From a virus: 31,236 nt of DNA. Below the pieces are notes generated by a model. That model did not search any database and was not told where the DNA came from. It saw nothing but the letters and a program-made list of their open reading frames with translations. How positions within the stretch are numbered: the first letter of the stretch is position 1; every line of letters begins with the position of its first letter. The stretch is from positions 1 through 31,236 of the IMG/VR virus record IMGVR_UViG_3300009155_000162. The stretch is one strand, 5' to 3'. A program made the translations under genes and the position numbers. Positions 15,984-22,286 of the stretch are shown here, piece by piece.

Positions 15984-16379
15984 TGGGTTTTGTTCCGGTC
16001 CCGATTCGGCTGGCTCATCGACCACAGAGTCGCGAACTGGCATTTCGTCGATCGAAAGACCGATTGTATGTAGCAGATCTTTGTAAAATTTCCGCCTTGA
16101 TCGGTCGTGGGCTTCGCAAATTTCAGAGCTTTCGCGCGATGGTTCCGTGTTGTCCAATCCTCCCACGGTAGTCACCAACGCCATGCCGTTTCCTGGCACA
16201 AGCTCGATCACTGCAGCGCCTGTTTCTGCGTCCCACGTTCGCAGGGCAAACGAAAAGATCCGATTAGTCTCGCGAATCAACGCGAAGAATTCTTTTTGTG
16301 ACAATACAGTGGAAAACTCCAGTCGTTTGCTGCCGACGTCCCCGATCATCATCATCATTTTTGGCTCAAATTTTTCCAT
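15945..16379 (-). CDS. hypothetical protein in the repeat-bounded insert
   Basis: A 144-residue protein of unknown function. It starts MEKFEPKMMMMIGDVG, where the four Met codons are an ATG run. It continues with a beta-like domain (RLEFSTVLSQKEFFALIRETNRIFSFALRTWDAETGAAVIELV), then a charged helix and a disordered Pro/Glu-rich tail. The tail is encoded antisense to the last 39 bases of the terminase gene, inside repeat copy 1. A GGAG ribosome site lies about 10 bases upstream. Base composition differs a little from its neighbours (more A/T runs). The direct-repeat frame suggests a late-acquired gene (moron), which is inference. Confidence 0.5.
   Translation of the reverse strand: MEKFEPKMMMMIGDVGSKRLEFSTVLSQKEFFALIRETNRIFSFALRTWDAETGAAVIELVPGNGMALVTTVGGLDNTEPSRESSEICEAHDRSRRKFYKDLLHTIGLSIDEMPVRDSVVDEPAESGPEQNPSPTLPPEGPQLG
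15949..15988. repeat. 40-bp direct repeat, copy 1 (terminase 3' end)
   Basis: Forty bases covering the end of the terminase gene and its stop are repeated at 16391-16430 with a single mismatch (G at 15956, C at 16398). The copies are 442 bases apart and frame a minus-strand gene. In the plus sense both copies read ELRALRRKSG followed by a stop. Confidence 0.9.
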
Positions 16380-16390
16380 TATTTGCTTCT

Positions 16391-16430
16391 CCGAGCTCCG
16401 GGCCCTCAGGCGGAAGAGTGGGTGATGGGT
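16391..16430. repeat. 40-bp direct repeat, copy 2
   Basis: This is the second copy of the terminase-end repeat (39 of 40 identical). It lies between two minus-strand genes and supplies the GGAG ribosome-site region upstream of the gene starting at 16379. Its presence in non-coding sequence suggests that the intervening 442-bp segment was inserted with a duplication of the terminase end. Confidence 0.9.
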
Positions 16431-16431
16431 C

Positions 16432-16668
16432 TTACGCCAGAGCGCGGTCGATCGCTTTGTCTATTTGATCTGTTGTTATTTGGTCACTCGCAAACTTCGC
16501 AAAAACGTGCCAAAACCCCCTTGGCTCTCGAGCCATTATTGGTTCGCGATCCTGAAACACAATTGACACAACCTCGACGTTCGGTAGAGACTGCATTGCG
16601 TTGGCTGTCTTAAACGCGTAGAAATCGTCTGATGCTTGACGCACGATGATAGAATCTAGCTTTTTCAT
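16432..16668 (-). CDS. small hypothetical early protein
   Basis: A 78-residue protein without a known domain: MKKLDSIIVRQASDDFYAFKTANAMQSLPNVEVVSIVFQ and then a helical tail (FAKFASDQITTDQIDKAIDRAL). Its start overlaps the stop of the preceding gene (ATGA at 16665-16668), so it is coupled to the DAERYRWLRE-type gene. It ends one base before repeat copy 2. The two-strand, one-helix look may indicate a small regulatory or nucleotide-binding protein, but nothing firm can be said. Confidence 0.5.
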   Translation of the reverse strand: MKKLDSIIVRQASDDFYAFKTANAMQSLPNVEVVSIVFQDREPIMAREPRGFWHVFAKFASDQITTDQIDKAIDRALA

Positions 16669-16997
16669 AGTTTTCCCGCTGTTTGCTTTGCCATCGCCTT
16701 GTCGATCAGATTGTCCAACGTTTCAAGACTCGGACAAAATCTGCCGGGTCTTACTGCCTGCCGAGGGTCTTGCACCACGCACAACGTAGAGTCTTCATGA
16801 TGCTGTTCCCTTAACCATCGGTATCTTTCTGCGTCTGCTTGATCTTCATGACATGCGTACCAATCGGCCACGAGTTTGCAGTCCCAAACGTATGCATCAT
16901 GATAGCTTACGTGACGGCCATAGACCTCCGTTATTGTTCGTCCGGCTTTGTACAGTCGAATCCGAGCTTTCGCTTGTTGTACGTCTTCCTGTGTCAT
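16665..16997 (-). CDS. phage protein with DAERYRWLRE motif
   Basis: A 110-residue protein. Its middle, EDQADAERYRWLREQH, and end, LETLDNLIDKAMAK, match a widespread small phage domain ('D.eRYr.LR......LD.aID.am') found in early regions of many tailed phages. No function is established. The N-terminal half is basic and helical, with a Tyr/Trp-rich stretch (YHDAYVWDCKLVADWYACHED). The start overlaps the AT-hook gene's stop (ATGA), with an AAGGAA ribosome site just upstream. Confidence 0.6.
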   Translation of the reverse strand: MTQEDVQQAKARIRLYKAGRTITEVYGRHVSYHDAYVWDCKLVADWYACHEDQADAERYRWLREQHHEDSTLCVVQDPRQAVRPGRFCPSLETLDNLIDKAMAKQTAGKL

Positions 16998-17191
16998 CGC
17001 TTTTCCTTCAGTTGCCTCTTGTACCCGTCAGTCAATCGCACCGCAGCCTCGACCGTCTCGGCTTTCTTGGCGACTGTGTCAAGGTAATCTGCGACGTCTG
17101 GGGCGAGCCGCATTGTCGTGTTTCGTTTAGGAGGCCGACCGGATACCGGCCTGCCTCGTGGACGCTTAGGTGGTTCGGTTTTCTTAGGCAT
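16994..17191 (-). CDS. AT-hook / ribbon-helix-helix-like DNA-binding protein
   Basis: A 65-residue basic protein starting at 17191; longer in-frame starts reach 17311, but that extension reads like untranslated leader. The N-terminus MPKKTEPPKRPRGRPVSGRPP contains an AT-hook core RPRGRP followed by another GRPP. Then 'NTTMRLAPDVADYLDTVAKKAETVEAAVRLT' has the strand-helix-helix spacing of small ribbon-helix-helix repressors ('~~~i~l.pe~~~~ld~~a~~~~~~~~~~~~~'). It likely binds AT-rich DNA. Direct repeats of TTGCAATGC just upstream (17229-17237 and 17263-17271) could be its own operators. Confidence 0.6.
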   Translation of the reverse strand: MPKKTEPPKRPRGRPVSGRPPKRNTTMRLAPDVADYLDTVAKKAETVEAAVRLTDGYKRQLKEKR

Positions 17192-17397
17192 CTGCCGACG
17201 CCTCTTGATCGATCCGGGAGCGGATTTATTGCAATGCACTAAATCAAGAAAAGAGATAATTTTTGCAATGCTTTTTTTGGCTAGACACCTCAGGACCACT
17301 GCTAGGACCACTGGCCCGGATTCCCTTGGTTTTTCGGGCTTGTGCGAGTCTTGCTAAGACTCGCTAACGTTGGATTTTCATTGACAGTCGCTCCATT
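17192..17397. promoter_or_regulatory. non-coding gap with repeats and a hairpin
   Basis: This 206-base gap interrupts an otherwise tightly overlapped operon. It holds TTGCAATGC direct repeats at 17229-17237 and 17263-17271, AGGACCACTG direct repeats at 17292-17301 and 17304-17313, and a perfect 9-bp stem with 3-base loop at 17344-17364 (GCGAGTCTT / AAGACTCGC). The hairpin has no clear T-run, so it may be an RNA processing or pausing site rather than a terminator. An internal promoter for the last three or four genes is possible. Confidence 0.5.
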
Positions 17398-17547
17398 TCA
17401 TTTGCCCGCCCTCCTCGCTGGATGGGTCTTGCTTGTTAGTTTCGCGATCCATTGCCGTAGCTCCTTGTTTCTTGCCTGTGATAATTTAACCCGCAATTCC
17501 AAACAGTACACTTTATCCTGGAGTTTGCGGGTTTCTTCGGTTGTCAT
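17398..17547 (-). CDS. small coiled-coil protein, 49 residues
   Basis: A short gene starting at 17547, where ATG overlaps the stop of the GGQ gene (ATGA). It ends with TGA at 17398-17400. The product begins MTTEETRKLQDKVYCLELRV and is a charged helix with heptad-like spacing, then a basic tail ending HPARRAGK. The size, helix and coupling are its only visible features. It may be a partner of the release-factor-like protein encoded just upstream. Confidence 0.55.
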   Translation of the reverse strand: MTTEETRKLQDKVYCLELRVKLSQARNKELRQWIAKLTSKTHPARRAGK

Positions 17548-17918
17548 CGCAGTAGCTCCAATCGTCCTTTGCCCAAGATCTCTTTCACGGTCGCCTCTTT
17601 CCCGCTTCGGTGGTCTTTGACGAGCCCGCGCGAGAAGTTGTACGTACGAACCACGGTATGGTCGTGGATTGCTACGTCACGACGATCCTTGCGGACTTTA
17701 GCCTGTGCGTCGGCTTTGGCCTGGGCGATCCGCTTGTCCAATTCGTTCATGGCCATTCGGTAGGACGCTTCACGTGTCCGGCAGTCGGCGTAGGCCGCGA
17801 TCCCAGACGCATGATCGGTGATCCGACAAGCCGACTCAATCTTGTTGCGGTTCTGGCCACCTGGGCCAGTTCCCCGCATGTACTCGATCGTCCGTCCATT
17901 CTTGGTTGACTTGGTCAT
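17544..17918 (-). CDS. GGQ-domain release-factor-like protein (ArfB/RF-1 domain)
   Basis: A 124-residue protein made of just the catalytic domain of class I peptide release factors. The peptidyl-tRNA hydrolysis motif GTGPGGQNRNK has GGQ at residues 20-22, followed by 'IESACRITDHASGIAAY' and a C-terminal 'RTYNFSRGLVKDHRSG' that matches the end of the RF-1 domain. No stop-codon recognition domain is present, so it resembles ArfB/YaeJ-type ribosome rescue proteins or the short release-factor homologues found in some phages. ArfB-like rescue would free stalled ribosomes during infection (inference). It is coupled by ATGA to genes on both sides. Confidence 0.8.
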   Translation of the reverse strand: MTKSTKNGRTIEYMRGTGPGGQNRNKIESACRITDHASGIAAYADCRTREASYRMAMNELDKRIAQAKADAQAKVRKDRRDVAIHDHTVVRTYNFSRGLVKDHRSGKEATVKEILGKGRLELLR

Positions 17919-18139
17919 TTACCCCTCCGGTGTTTCCTGAGTTCGCGTTCGATCTCTGAACTCGGGACGTGCTTGCGAAGCTCGGCATGATACCACTCTA
18001 GCTCCCGTTCGCAGCGCTGCAACTGCTCGATAGTCGCTTCATAGCTATCTTCGAGCATCGTCATGGAGTCGACTACTTTGCCGAGCTGATCCACCAGCTT
18101 GAGCCGTGCGTGCCTTGCTTGGTTGCGTTTGGTCGTCAT
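17915..18139 (-). CDS. small coiled-coil protein, 74 residues
   Basis: A basic, highly helical 74-residue protein (MTTKRNQARHARLKLVDQLG, then LEDSYEATIEQLQRCERELEWYHAEL) with clear heptad repeats; no known family. Its stop overlaps the GGQ gene start by ATGA, so the two are co-translated. A dimeric coiled-coil partner or scaffold is the most that can be suggested. Confidence 0.55.
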   Translation of the reverse strand: MTTKRNQARHARLKLVDQLGKVVDSMTMLEDSYEATIEQLQRCERELEWYHAELRKHVPSSEIERELRKHRRGK

Positions 18140-18146
18140 AGTCTCC

Positions 18147-18515
18147 TCAATTCTTCCCAGGTGTGATCCACCTGGTCACAATCGCAGCAATGCTCTGGTT
18201 GTTCTGGGCCACGACGGCACGGAGCTGGTCGAGCTCGGTTTGCATCAGTCTCTTGTCCTCCGCTAAGCCTGCACACAGACCCTGTGCAAGCTTCTTGGTT
18301 TCTGCGAGCTTTCGTTTTGTCGTTTCAAGCTCCATTTTCACCGCGTTGCCCCAGTCCTGCGATTGCTGGAGTTGGTCCCGCAGCAGCTCGACTTCGTCGC
18401 GAAGCTTTCTTGCTGCATCGAAGATAGCTAGCAGCAGGCCTGGGTGAGTCTCCCATTTGCCGATCAATTTCATTGCTTGATCGACGCTCAAGGGGTTGTC
18501 ATGGTCAGTGCTCAT
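18147..18515 (-). CDS. coiled-coil early protein, 122 residues
   Basis: A 122-residue acidic/basic helical protein (LRDEVELLRDQLQQSQDW, then LETTKRKLAETKKLAQGL). The N-terminal part contains 'LSVDQAMKLIGKWETHPGLLLAIFDAARKL', a short globular helix pair. No enzyme motif is present. The start overlaps the stop of the 29-residue membrane peptide gene (ATGA at 18512-18515). Function unknown. Confidence 0.55.
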   Translation of the reverse strand: MSTDHDNPLSVDQAMKLIGKWETHPGLLLAIFDAARKLRDEVELLRDQLQQSQDWGNAVKMELETTKRKLAETKKLAQGLCAGLAEDKRLMQTELDQLRAVVAQNNQSIAAIVTRWITPGKN

Positions 18516-18601
18516 AGCGAGGGCCCTCGGTAGTCGTCATCGCCTAACGCGATGATGACACAGGAAAACACTACAACGCAAACAAAAATGATCAGGTCCA
18601 T
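18512..18601 (-). CDS. 29-residue membrane peptide
   Basis: A very short gene, ATG at 18601 to TGA at 18512-18514. The product is a single hydrophobic helix (MDLIIFVCVVVFSCVIIALG) with a charged tail of nine residues. Its ATG overlaps the stop of the DUF4406/DUF6378 gene and its own stop overlaps the next ATG, each as ATGA. Double coupling in a compact operon argues that it is translated. Small phage membrane peptides can affect the host membrane, exclusion or lysis timing, but nothing in the sequence decides the role. Confidence 0.6.
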   Translation of the reverse strand: MDLIIFVCVVVFSCVIIALGDDDYRGPSL

Positions 18602-20040
18602 CAGTTGCACCGACTCCCGCAGCTCGCATACCCAGCGATGTCGACCCAGTTGTCCCGCTTGCGCTGATGCGTCTCCCGGGAGGTCTTGAGCAAGATCATC
18701 GCCAGTGCAACGTCTCGGGGTTCAAATGTCACCCCGTCTTTAAGCTTGGAAAAGAACAATGCCGACCACATGCCAGCGGTCCTGCGGAAGTCCTGATCAG
18801 GAGGCCCGTATTGAGCTTGACGGCTGCCCCGCGTGATCCGAGATGCTTCGGCCAGGATGTCTTGGTCGTCGTCGTCGTCGTCGTCTTGCTCGGCGAGACC
18901 GATCCGTTCTACTTTTGGCATGTGATGTTCGCTTAGCTGTACGGCAAGGCTGAGAAGGCTCGTCCAGTAACACGCAAACGTGAGTCGATTATCGTCGTCG
19001 ATGTTCAGGTGTCGCACCCGCTTGTTGAGCCACATGGCCAGGGTAAGCTCGGCCACGGCTCCATTGCTGTTCTCCCAGCCTGGAAGCAGCACGAGCTCGT
19101 CACACCGCAGGACTGCGTCGAGGCACCGACGCACCGTCTTTGCAAAGTCCATGGTTTTGGGGAATGTGCAAGCGTCAGGTTGTGCATGCGATGGATTCGC
19201 ATACGGATCAAAACCATCGTGCTTGCGATCTTCTTCCGCTGGGCTGATGACTTCGTTGCCGGCCTCACGCAGCGCTTTGGCGACTCGATCAAAAAGCGGG
19301 TAGTTAAACCAAGCAATCCCCCGCATCGGGCCAGCGACGTACAGGACTCGCTTGCGTTGAATCGGTTCGGCAATCGGCTCCGCGTCTGTATCGTACGCAT
19401 TAGGTACTGTGTATCCAATCGTGATCTTCTCGTTCGCTTCGCAACGCTCCAGCTCTCCGATGTCGGGCGAACTGTTCGGAGTTTCCAAAGCGTTTGAACT
19501 ATCCGGGATTTTCGGAGAGTTGGATGCAGTTGTTGAGGATTCCTTGACAACTGGTCTGGATCCCGGTGTCGCGATGTACGGCACTAGATTTGGGTTGTCC
19601 TGAGGGTGCATCGTTGCGCTGAGGACGTGTTCCTGTTTCCATCTCCCAAGTGTTTTGTCGTCGAAGTGGTGGACCGGTTGTAAGAAATCACTGGTTGTCT
19701 TTAGCACCGCCTCGGCAGCTGCAAGCGATTCGTCGGCTCGATAACATTGGAGCAATTGCTTGCCGTAAAAATCGCTAGTAAAAATCTTGTCTATCACTAC
19801 CTCGCAGAGATACTTTGATTTGTCTGTGCTCGGCTCGCGAAACACTCTCACCTTTTCGCCGACCCGAAAGTTCATGCGTCGGATGCGTGTCTCGCCATAA
19901 CAGACCCAGGCCCGAACCAGCACTGGTACCCACTGCTTGCTCTGTGCACTCCATTCCCAGTCTCCAGGTGCTGTGATCTCCTGAATCCTCAAAGCTTGCC
20001 AACCGCACGGGATTGCGATAGGTGTTGTACTGCTGCTCAT
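18601..20040 (-). CDS. three-part protein: unknown N-terminal domain, DUF4406, DUF6378
   Basis: A 479-residue protein. Residues about 5-110 form an uncharacterised beta-rich domain (VPVLVRAWVCYGE, VGEKVRVFREPSTDKSKYLCEVVIDKIF). Residues 150-228 are a Ser/Thr/Pro linker. Residues 231-345 match DUF4406, a nucleoside 2-deoxyribosyltransferase-like fold: VLYVAGPMRG, FDRVAKALREAGNEVISPAEED, CDELVLLPGWENSNGAVAEL, with the family Glu in 'GA.AE'. Residues 395-478 match DUF6378 (ILAEASRITRGSRQAQYGPPDQDF, FEPRDVALAMILLKTSRE, NWVDIAGYA). Between them lies a run of seven Asp encoded by (GTC)7. DUF4406 and DUF6378 genes are often separate neighbours in phages. An AGGAGG site precedes the ATG. Confidence 0.75.
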   Translation of the reverse strand: MSSSTTPIAIPCGWQALRIQEITAPGDWEWSAQSKQWVPVLVRAWVCYGETRIRRMNFRVGEKVRVFREPSTDKSKYLCEVVIDKIFTSDFYGKQLLQCYRADESLAAAEAVLKTTSDFLQPVHHFDDKTLGRWKQEHVLSATMHPQDNPNLVPYIATPGSRPVVKESSTTASNSPKIPDSSNALETPNSSPDIGELERCEANEKITIGYTVPNAYDTDAEPIAEPIQRKRVLYVAGPMRGIAWFNYPLFDRVAKALREAGNEVISPAEEDRKHDGFDPYANPSHAQPDACTFPKTMDFAKTVRRCLDAVLRCDELVLLPGWENSNGAVAELTLAMWLNKRVRHLNIDDDNRLTFACYWTSLLSLAVQLSEHHMPKVERIGLAEQDDDDDDDQDILAEASRITRGSRQAQYGPPDQDFRRTAGMWSALFFSKLKDGVTFEPRDVALAMILLKTSRETHQRKRDNWVDIAGYASCGSRCN

Positions 20041-20073
20041 TCTCTCATCCTCCTGAAAACCAAACCAAACAAC

Positions 20074-21087
20074 CTACGCTGCTCCCCTGCGGATCAGCGG
20101 TGATAGGTATGACACGCCCTCGATAATTGGGATTTGCAAATTCAAATGCCCAAGTCCCTTTTGGACCAACTGAATCCCGTAACCGTTGACCCAGTCTGTC
20201 AAGTTTTGATGCATCCAGTACGGTTGCAACTGGCACAAGCAACCGGGGTTCCAAGCTCCGATCGGGCCCGAGGCGACGGTCCGCTTGGTCGCCATGTCCA
20301 TCCTGTGCGTGTGCCCGAACCAAATGTTGCTGTTGTACTTGGCAAGGTGTGCCGCCGCTGCCGCCTTGCTGGTGAATTGGCCGTGCGTGAAGTAGCAATT
20401 GTCTCGCATGATTGTTCCAGGGACTTGGCAGCCGTCGTACCACTCGCCCTGCTTGTAGATCGGGATCTTACGCGCGGACAACTGCAACACCGTCTCGGTA
20501 GAGAACAAAGCGTTTAGCATCTTGACGGCACCTCGGGATCCTTTGCCGGATCGCAGTGCATCGGTGACGATCCACTTTTCTATCCGGCGCTCATGGTTTC
20601 CTTCGAGGTACTCAATCGTCGCTTGTGGTGCTGCCGACTGCAGCGCGTCGAGGAACTGATTCGTGGCCATGCAGTCGTCCTCGAAAGTGTAGTCGGTTTC
20701 GGCGACATAGCCCCATGTATGGTGCTCGGCAAGGAAGCCACCGCAGTCCAGATGATCACCCAACAGGATGATCGAACTGGGCTTTAGCATCGCAATGTCC
20801 GCCAGCATCGCCGACGCTGCCGACTGATCTACGAAGCATCCATGCGAATCGGGAACGATCACTCGCAGAGTGACACCGCCTTTGGTGCTTCTGGCCTTGC
20901 GAGTCAGATTCAGTTTCACCGATGAAGATCGCAATCGATCGAGGGTCTGCTCGAGTAGCTCTCGTGCCGATCGCTCTCGCTTGAGATCCGCCTCAAGCCG
21001 CTTGAGCTTGGACCGCATCGTCAGAAGCTCTTGCGACTCAGTCGCCGCATTGCGAGTCCATGCGTCTAGCTTTTTCTTGAGGCTCAT
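20074..21087 (-). CDS. calcineurin-like metallophosphoesterase
   Basis: A 337-residue enzyme. After a basic coiled-coil N-terminus (residues 1-60) it shows the ordered metallophosphoesterase motifs: D-x-H in VPDSHG (D80, H82), GDHLD (D111), GNHE (163-166), THGQF, and GHTHR near residue 267. Together these bind two metals and hydrolyse phosphate esters. The substrate is not evident. Phage members are proposed to act on nucleic acid or nucleotide phosphates. ATG 21087 overlaps the stop of the next gene upstream (ATGA) and has a GAGGTG ribosome site. A start 7 codons further up is possible but less likely. Confidence 0.85.
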   Translation of the reverse strand: MSLKKKLDAWTRNAATESQELLTMRSKLKRLEADLKRERSARELLEQTLDRLRSSSVKLNLTRKARSTKGGVTLRVIVPDSHGCFVDQSAASAMLADIAMLKPSSIILLGDHLDCGGFLAEHHTWGYVAETDYTFEDDCMATNQFLDALQSAAPQATIEYLEGNHERRIEKWIVTDALRSGKGSRGAVKMLNALFSTETVLQLSARKIPIYKQGEWYDGCQVPGTIMRDNCYFTHGQFTSKAAAAAHLAKYNSNIWFGHTHRMDMATKRTVASGPIGAWNPGCLCQLQPYWMHQNLTDWVNGYGIQLVQKGLGHLNLQIPIIEGVSYLSPLIRRGAA

Positions 21088-21377
21088 GATGTCACCTCGT
21101 CCAACCATCGTTCGAAGGCAAATCGCCCCACCTTAATAACTTGATCGCAAACAAAGCGATGGAGATCCGCCTTGCGTGGGAACATGTCGCGCAGCTCACC
21201 GCCCGAGTGCCAGTCGACGCAGAGCGTTTTGAGCTCGGACGCCATCAAGGGACGCTGGCTTTCGAGCTTGTCAAACCAATTCTCGGGCCCAGGTCTTCGC
21301 GAGTATTGGCCAGCCGACTTGTGAGCATCCTCGATAAGGCTGTTCGGTTGCGGCTTGGTCTTTTTTCTGGTTGGCAT
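21084..21377 (-). CDS. small hypothetical protein before phosphoesterase
   Basis: A 97-residue protein (98 if the ATG at 21380 is used). The basic N-terminus MPTRKKTKPQPNSLIEDAHK is followed by a helical domain with 'NWFDKLESQRPLMASELKTLCVDWHSGGELRDMFPRKADLHRFVCDQVIKVGRFAFERWLDE'. This looks like a compact helical DNA-binding or replication accessory domain, but no family is recognised. The GGAGG site just before the double ATG fits the second ATG better. It sits between the replisome organizer and the phosphoesterase and is coupled to the latter. Confidence 0.5.
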   Translation of the reverse strand: MPTRKKTKPQPNSLIEDAHKSAGQYSRRPGPENWFDKLESQRPLMASELKTLCVDWHSGGELRDMFPRKADLHRFVCDQVIKVGRFAFERWLDEVTS

Positions 21378-21398
21378 CATGCCTCCATGGTGGGAAGA

Positions 21399-22286
21399 TT
21401 AAGCGACTTCGGCTGGGACTGGCTGCGCGATAGTCGCACTAGGTGGCGGTGGTGGTGGTGGGACTTTGAGCTTGAGATCGTCCCAGCTTTCACCCCTGGC
21501 TTGGCACATCTTGACCATGACCATGCCGAGGTAGCCCTTGGGTCTCTCCACATGTCGCTCTCGGCAACGTGCCAGTGCATCCAGGAGGCCTGCTCGATCA
21601 AAGTCGTTGCCGACCCAAGCGATCCGCCAGATCTCGTCGCGACTGAGTCCCATTCGGATCCCGCGAGCTTGCATTTCGCTCATGCTCGCTGCGATCTCCC
21701 GAACCGATTCCCGAAACTCAAATCCCGCCGACGTCCATTCGTTCGAACGACGGGTCTTGTCCGGTACGGTCTGGTCCTGTCCTGTACTGTCCTGTACGGT
21801 ACTGTCCGGTCGTGTGCTCGGGGGATTCCCCCGCGACGCCGGTGGATTGTCGGGGGATTCCCCCGAAGCACCCGAATCCCTGCGTTTTTCCGCTTGGTCC
21901 GCGATCTCCTGAGCGATCTCGCCCGCTGGGACAGCCTCAAGCCATCCGATGTCCTCACGTGAGGCCCAAGCAAACAAGTCCCGGAAAACAGACTCGGCAA
22001 AACCAGTGATCCTGGCAACGTGGGAGATCTTCAGGGGAATCCCCCGACTATTCCCCAGCGTCCCCCTGACATGGCAGGAGGCAGCATAGGCACACAGGGC
22101 GCACCACGCGCCATAGATCGCTGGAGCTCGTTCGGCGTCGAAGTCCTCCAGCATGGCCTGGTAGCCGGTCGAGCTAAATCCGACAGGCATCGCGATCCAG
22201 GTGAGCTGCTTGAGCTTGCGAGATTCCGCGCGTTCAAAGGTCTCGGTCCATTTGGCGATTCGGTAGACGGTCCCGGAGCTATCCAT
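21399..22286 (-). CDS. phage replisome organizer / replication initiator-like protein
   Basis: A 295-residue protein. Residues 10-120 match the N-terminal winged-helix pattern of phage replisome organizers: 'KWTETFERAESRKLKQLTWIAMPVGF...GYQAMLED', 'APAIYGAWCALCAYAASCHVRGTLGNSRGIPL', 'AESVFRDLFAWASREDIGWLEA'. A Pro/Ser/Gly-rich disordered linker (about 125-180) follows, then a second helical domain (EFRESVREIAASMSEMQ, WRIAWVGNDFDRAGLLDALARC) and a Pro-rich tail. Such proteins bind the phage origin and bring in the helicase loader. No separate helicase-loader gene is obvious nearby. The linker region contains palindromic repeats (see the candidate origin). Confidence 0.65.
   Translation of the reverse strand: MDSSGTVYRIAKWTETFERAESRKLKQLTWIAMPVGFSSTGYQAMLEDFDAERAPAIYGAWCALCAYAASCHVRGTLGNSRGIPLKISHVARITGFAESVFRDLFAWASREDIGWLEAVPAGEIAQEIADQAEKRRDSGASGESPDNPPASRGNPPSTRPDSTVQDSTGQDQTVPDKTRRSNEWTSAGFEFRESVREIAASMSEMQARGIRMGLSRDEIWRIAWVGNDFDRAGLLDALARCRERHVERPKGYLGMVMVKMCQARGESWDDLKLKVPPPPPPPSATIAQPVPAEVA
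21819..22046. promoter_or_regulatory. candidate replication origin: repeats inside the initiator gene
   Basis: Two perfect palindromes CGGGGGATTCCCCCG lie at 21819-21833 and 21851-21865, with a third one-mismatch copy at 22032-22046 (CAGGGGAATCCCCCG on the plus strand). They fall in the part of the initiator gene that encodes its disordered linker and nearby domain. Just to the left (21766-21810) is a low-complexity stretch of CTGTACnGTCC-like units. In lambda and relatives the origin sits inside the initiator gene as iterons, so this is a reasonable candidate. An AT-rich melting region is not visible. Confidence 0.4.

Noticed and set aside
16665-17311. Long start at 17311 for the AT-hook gene
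   Set aside because: The extra 40 residues read through the repeats and AT-rich leader and lack any domain; ATG 17191 directly precedes the AT-hook.
17344-17364. Terminator call for the 9-bp hairpin
   Set aside because: The stem is strong but no T-run follows on either strand, so it was kept only as a hairpin within the non-coding gap.
18865-18885. (GTC)7 triplet run as a possible regulatory or slippage element
   Set aside because: It simply encodes the seven-Asp hinge of the DUF4406/DUF6378 protein; a contingency-locus role is not supported by position in mid-gene.
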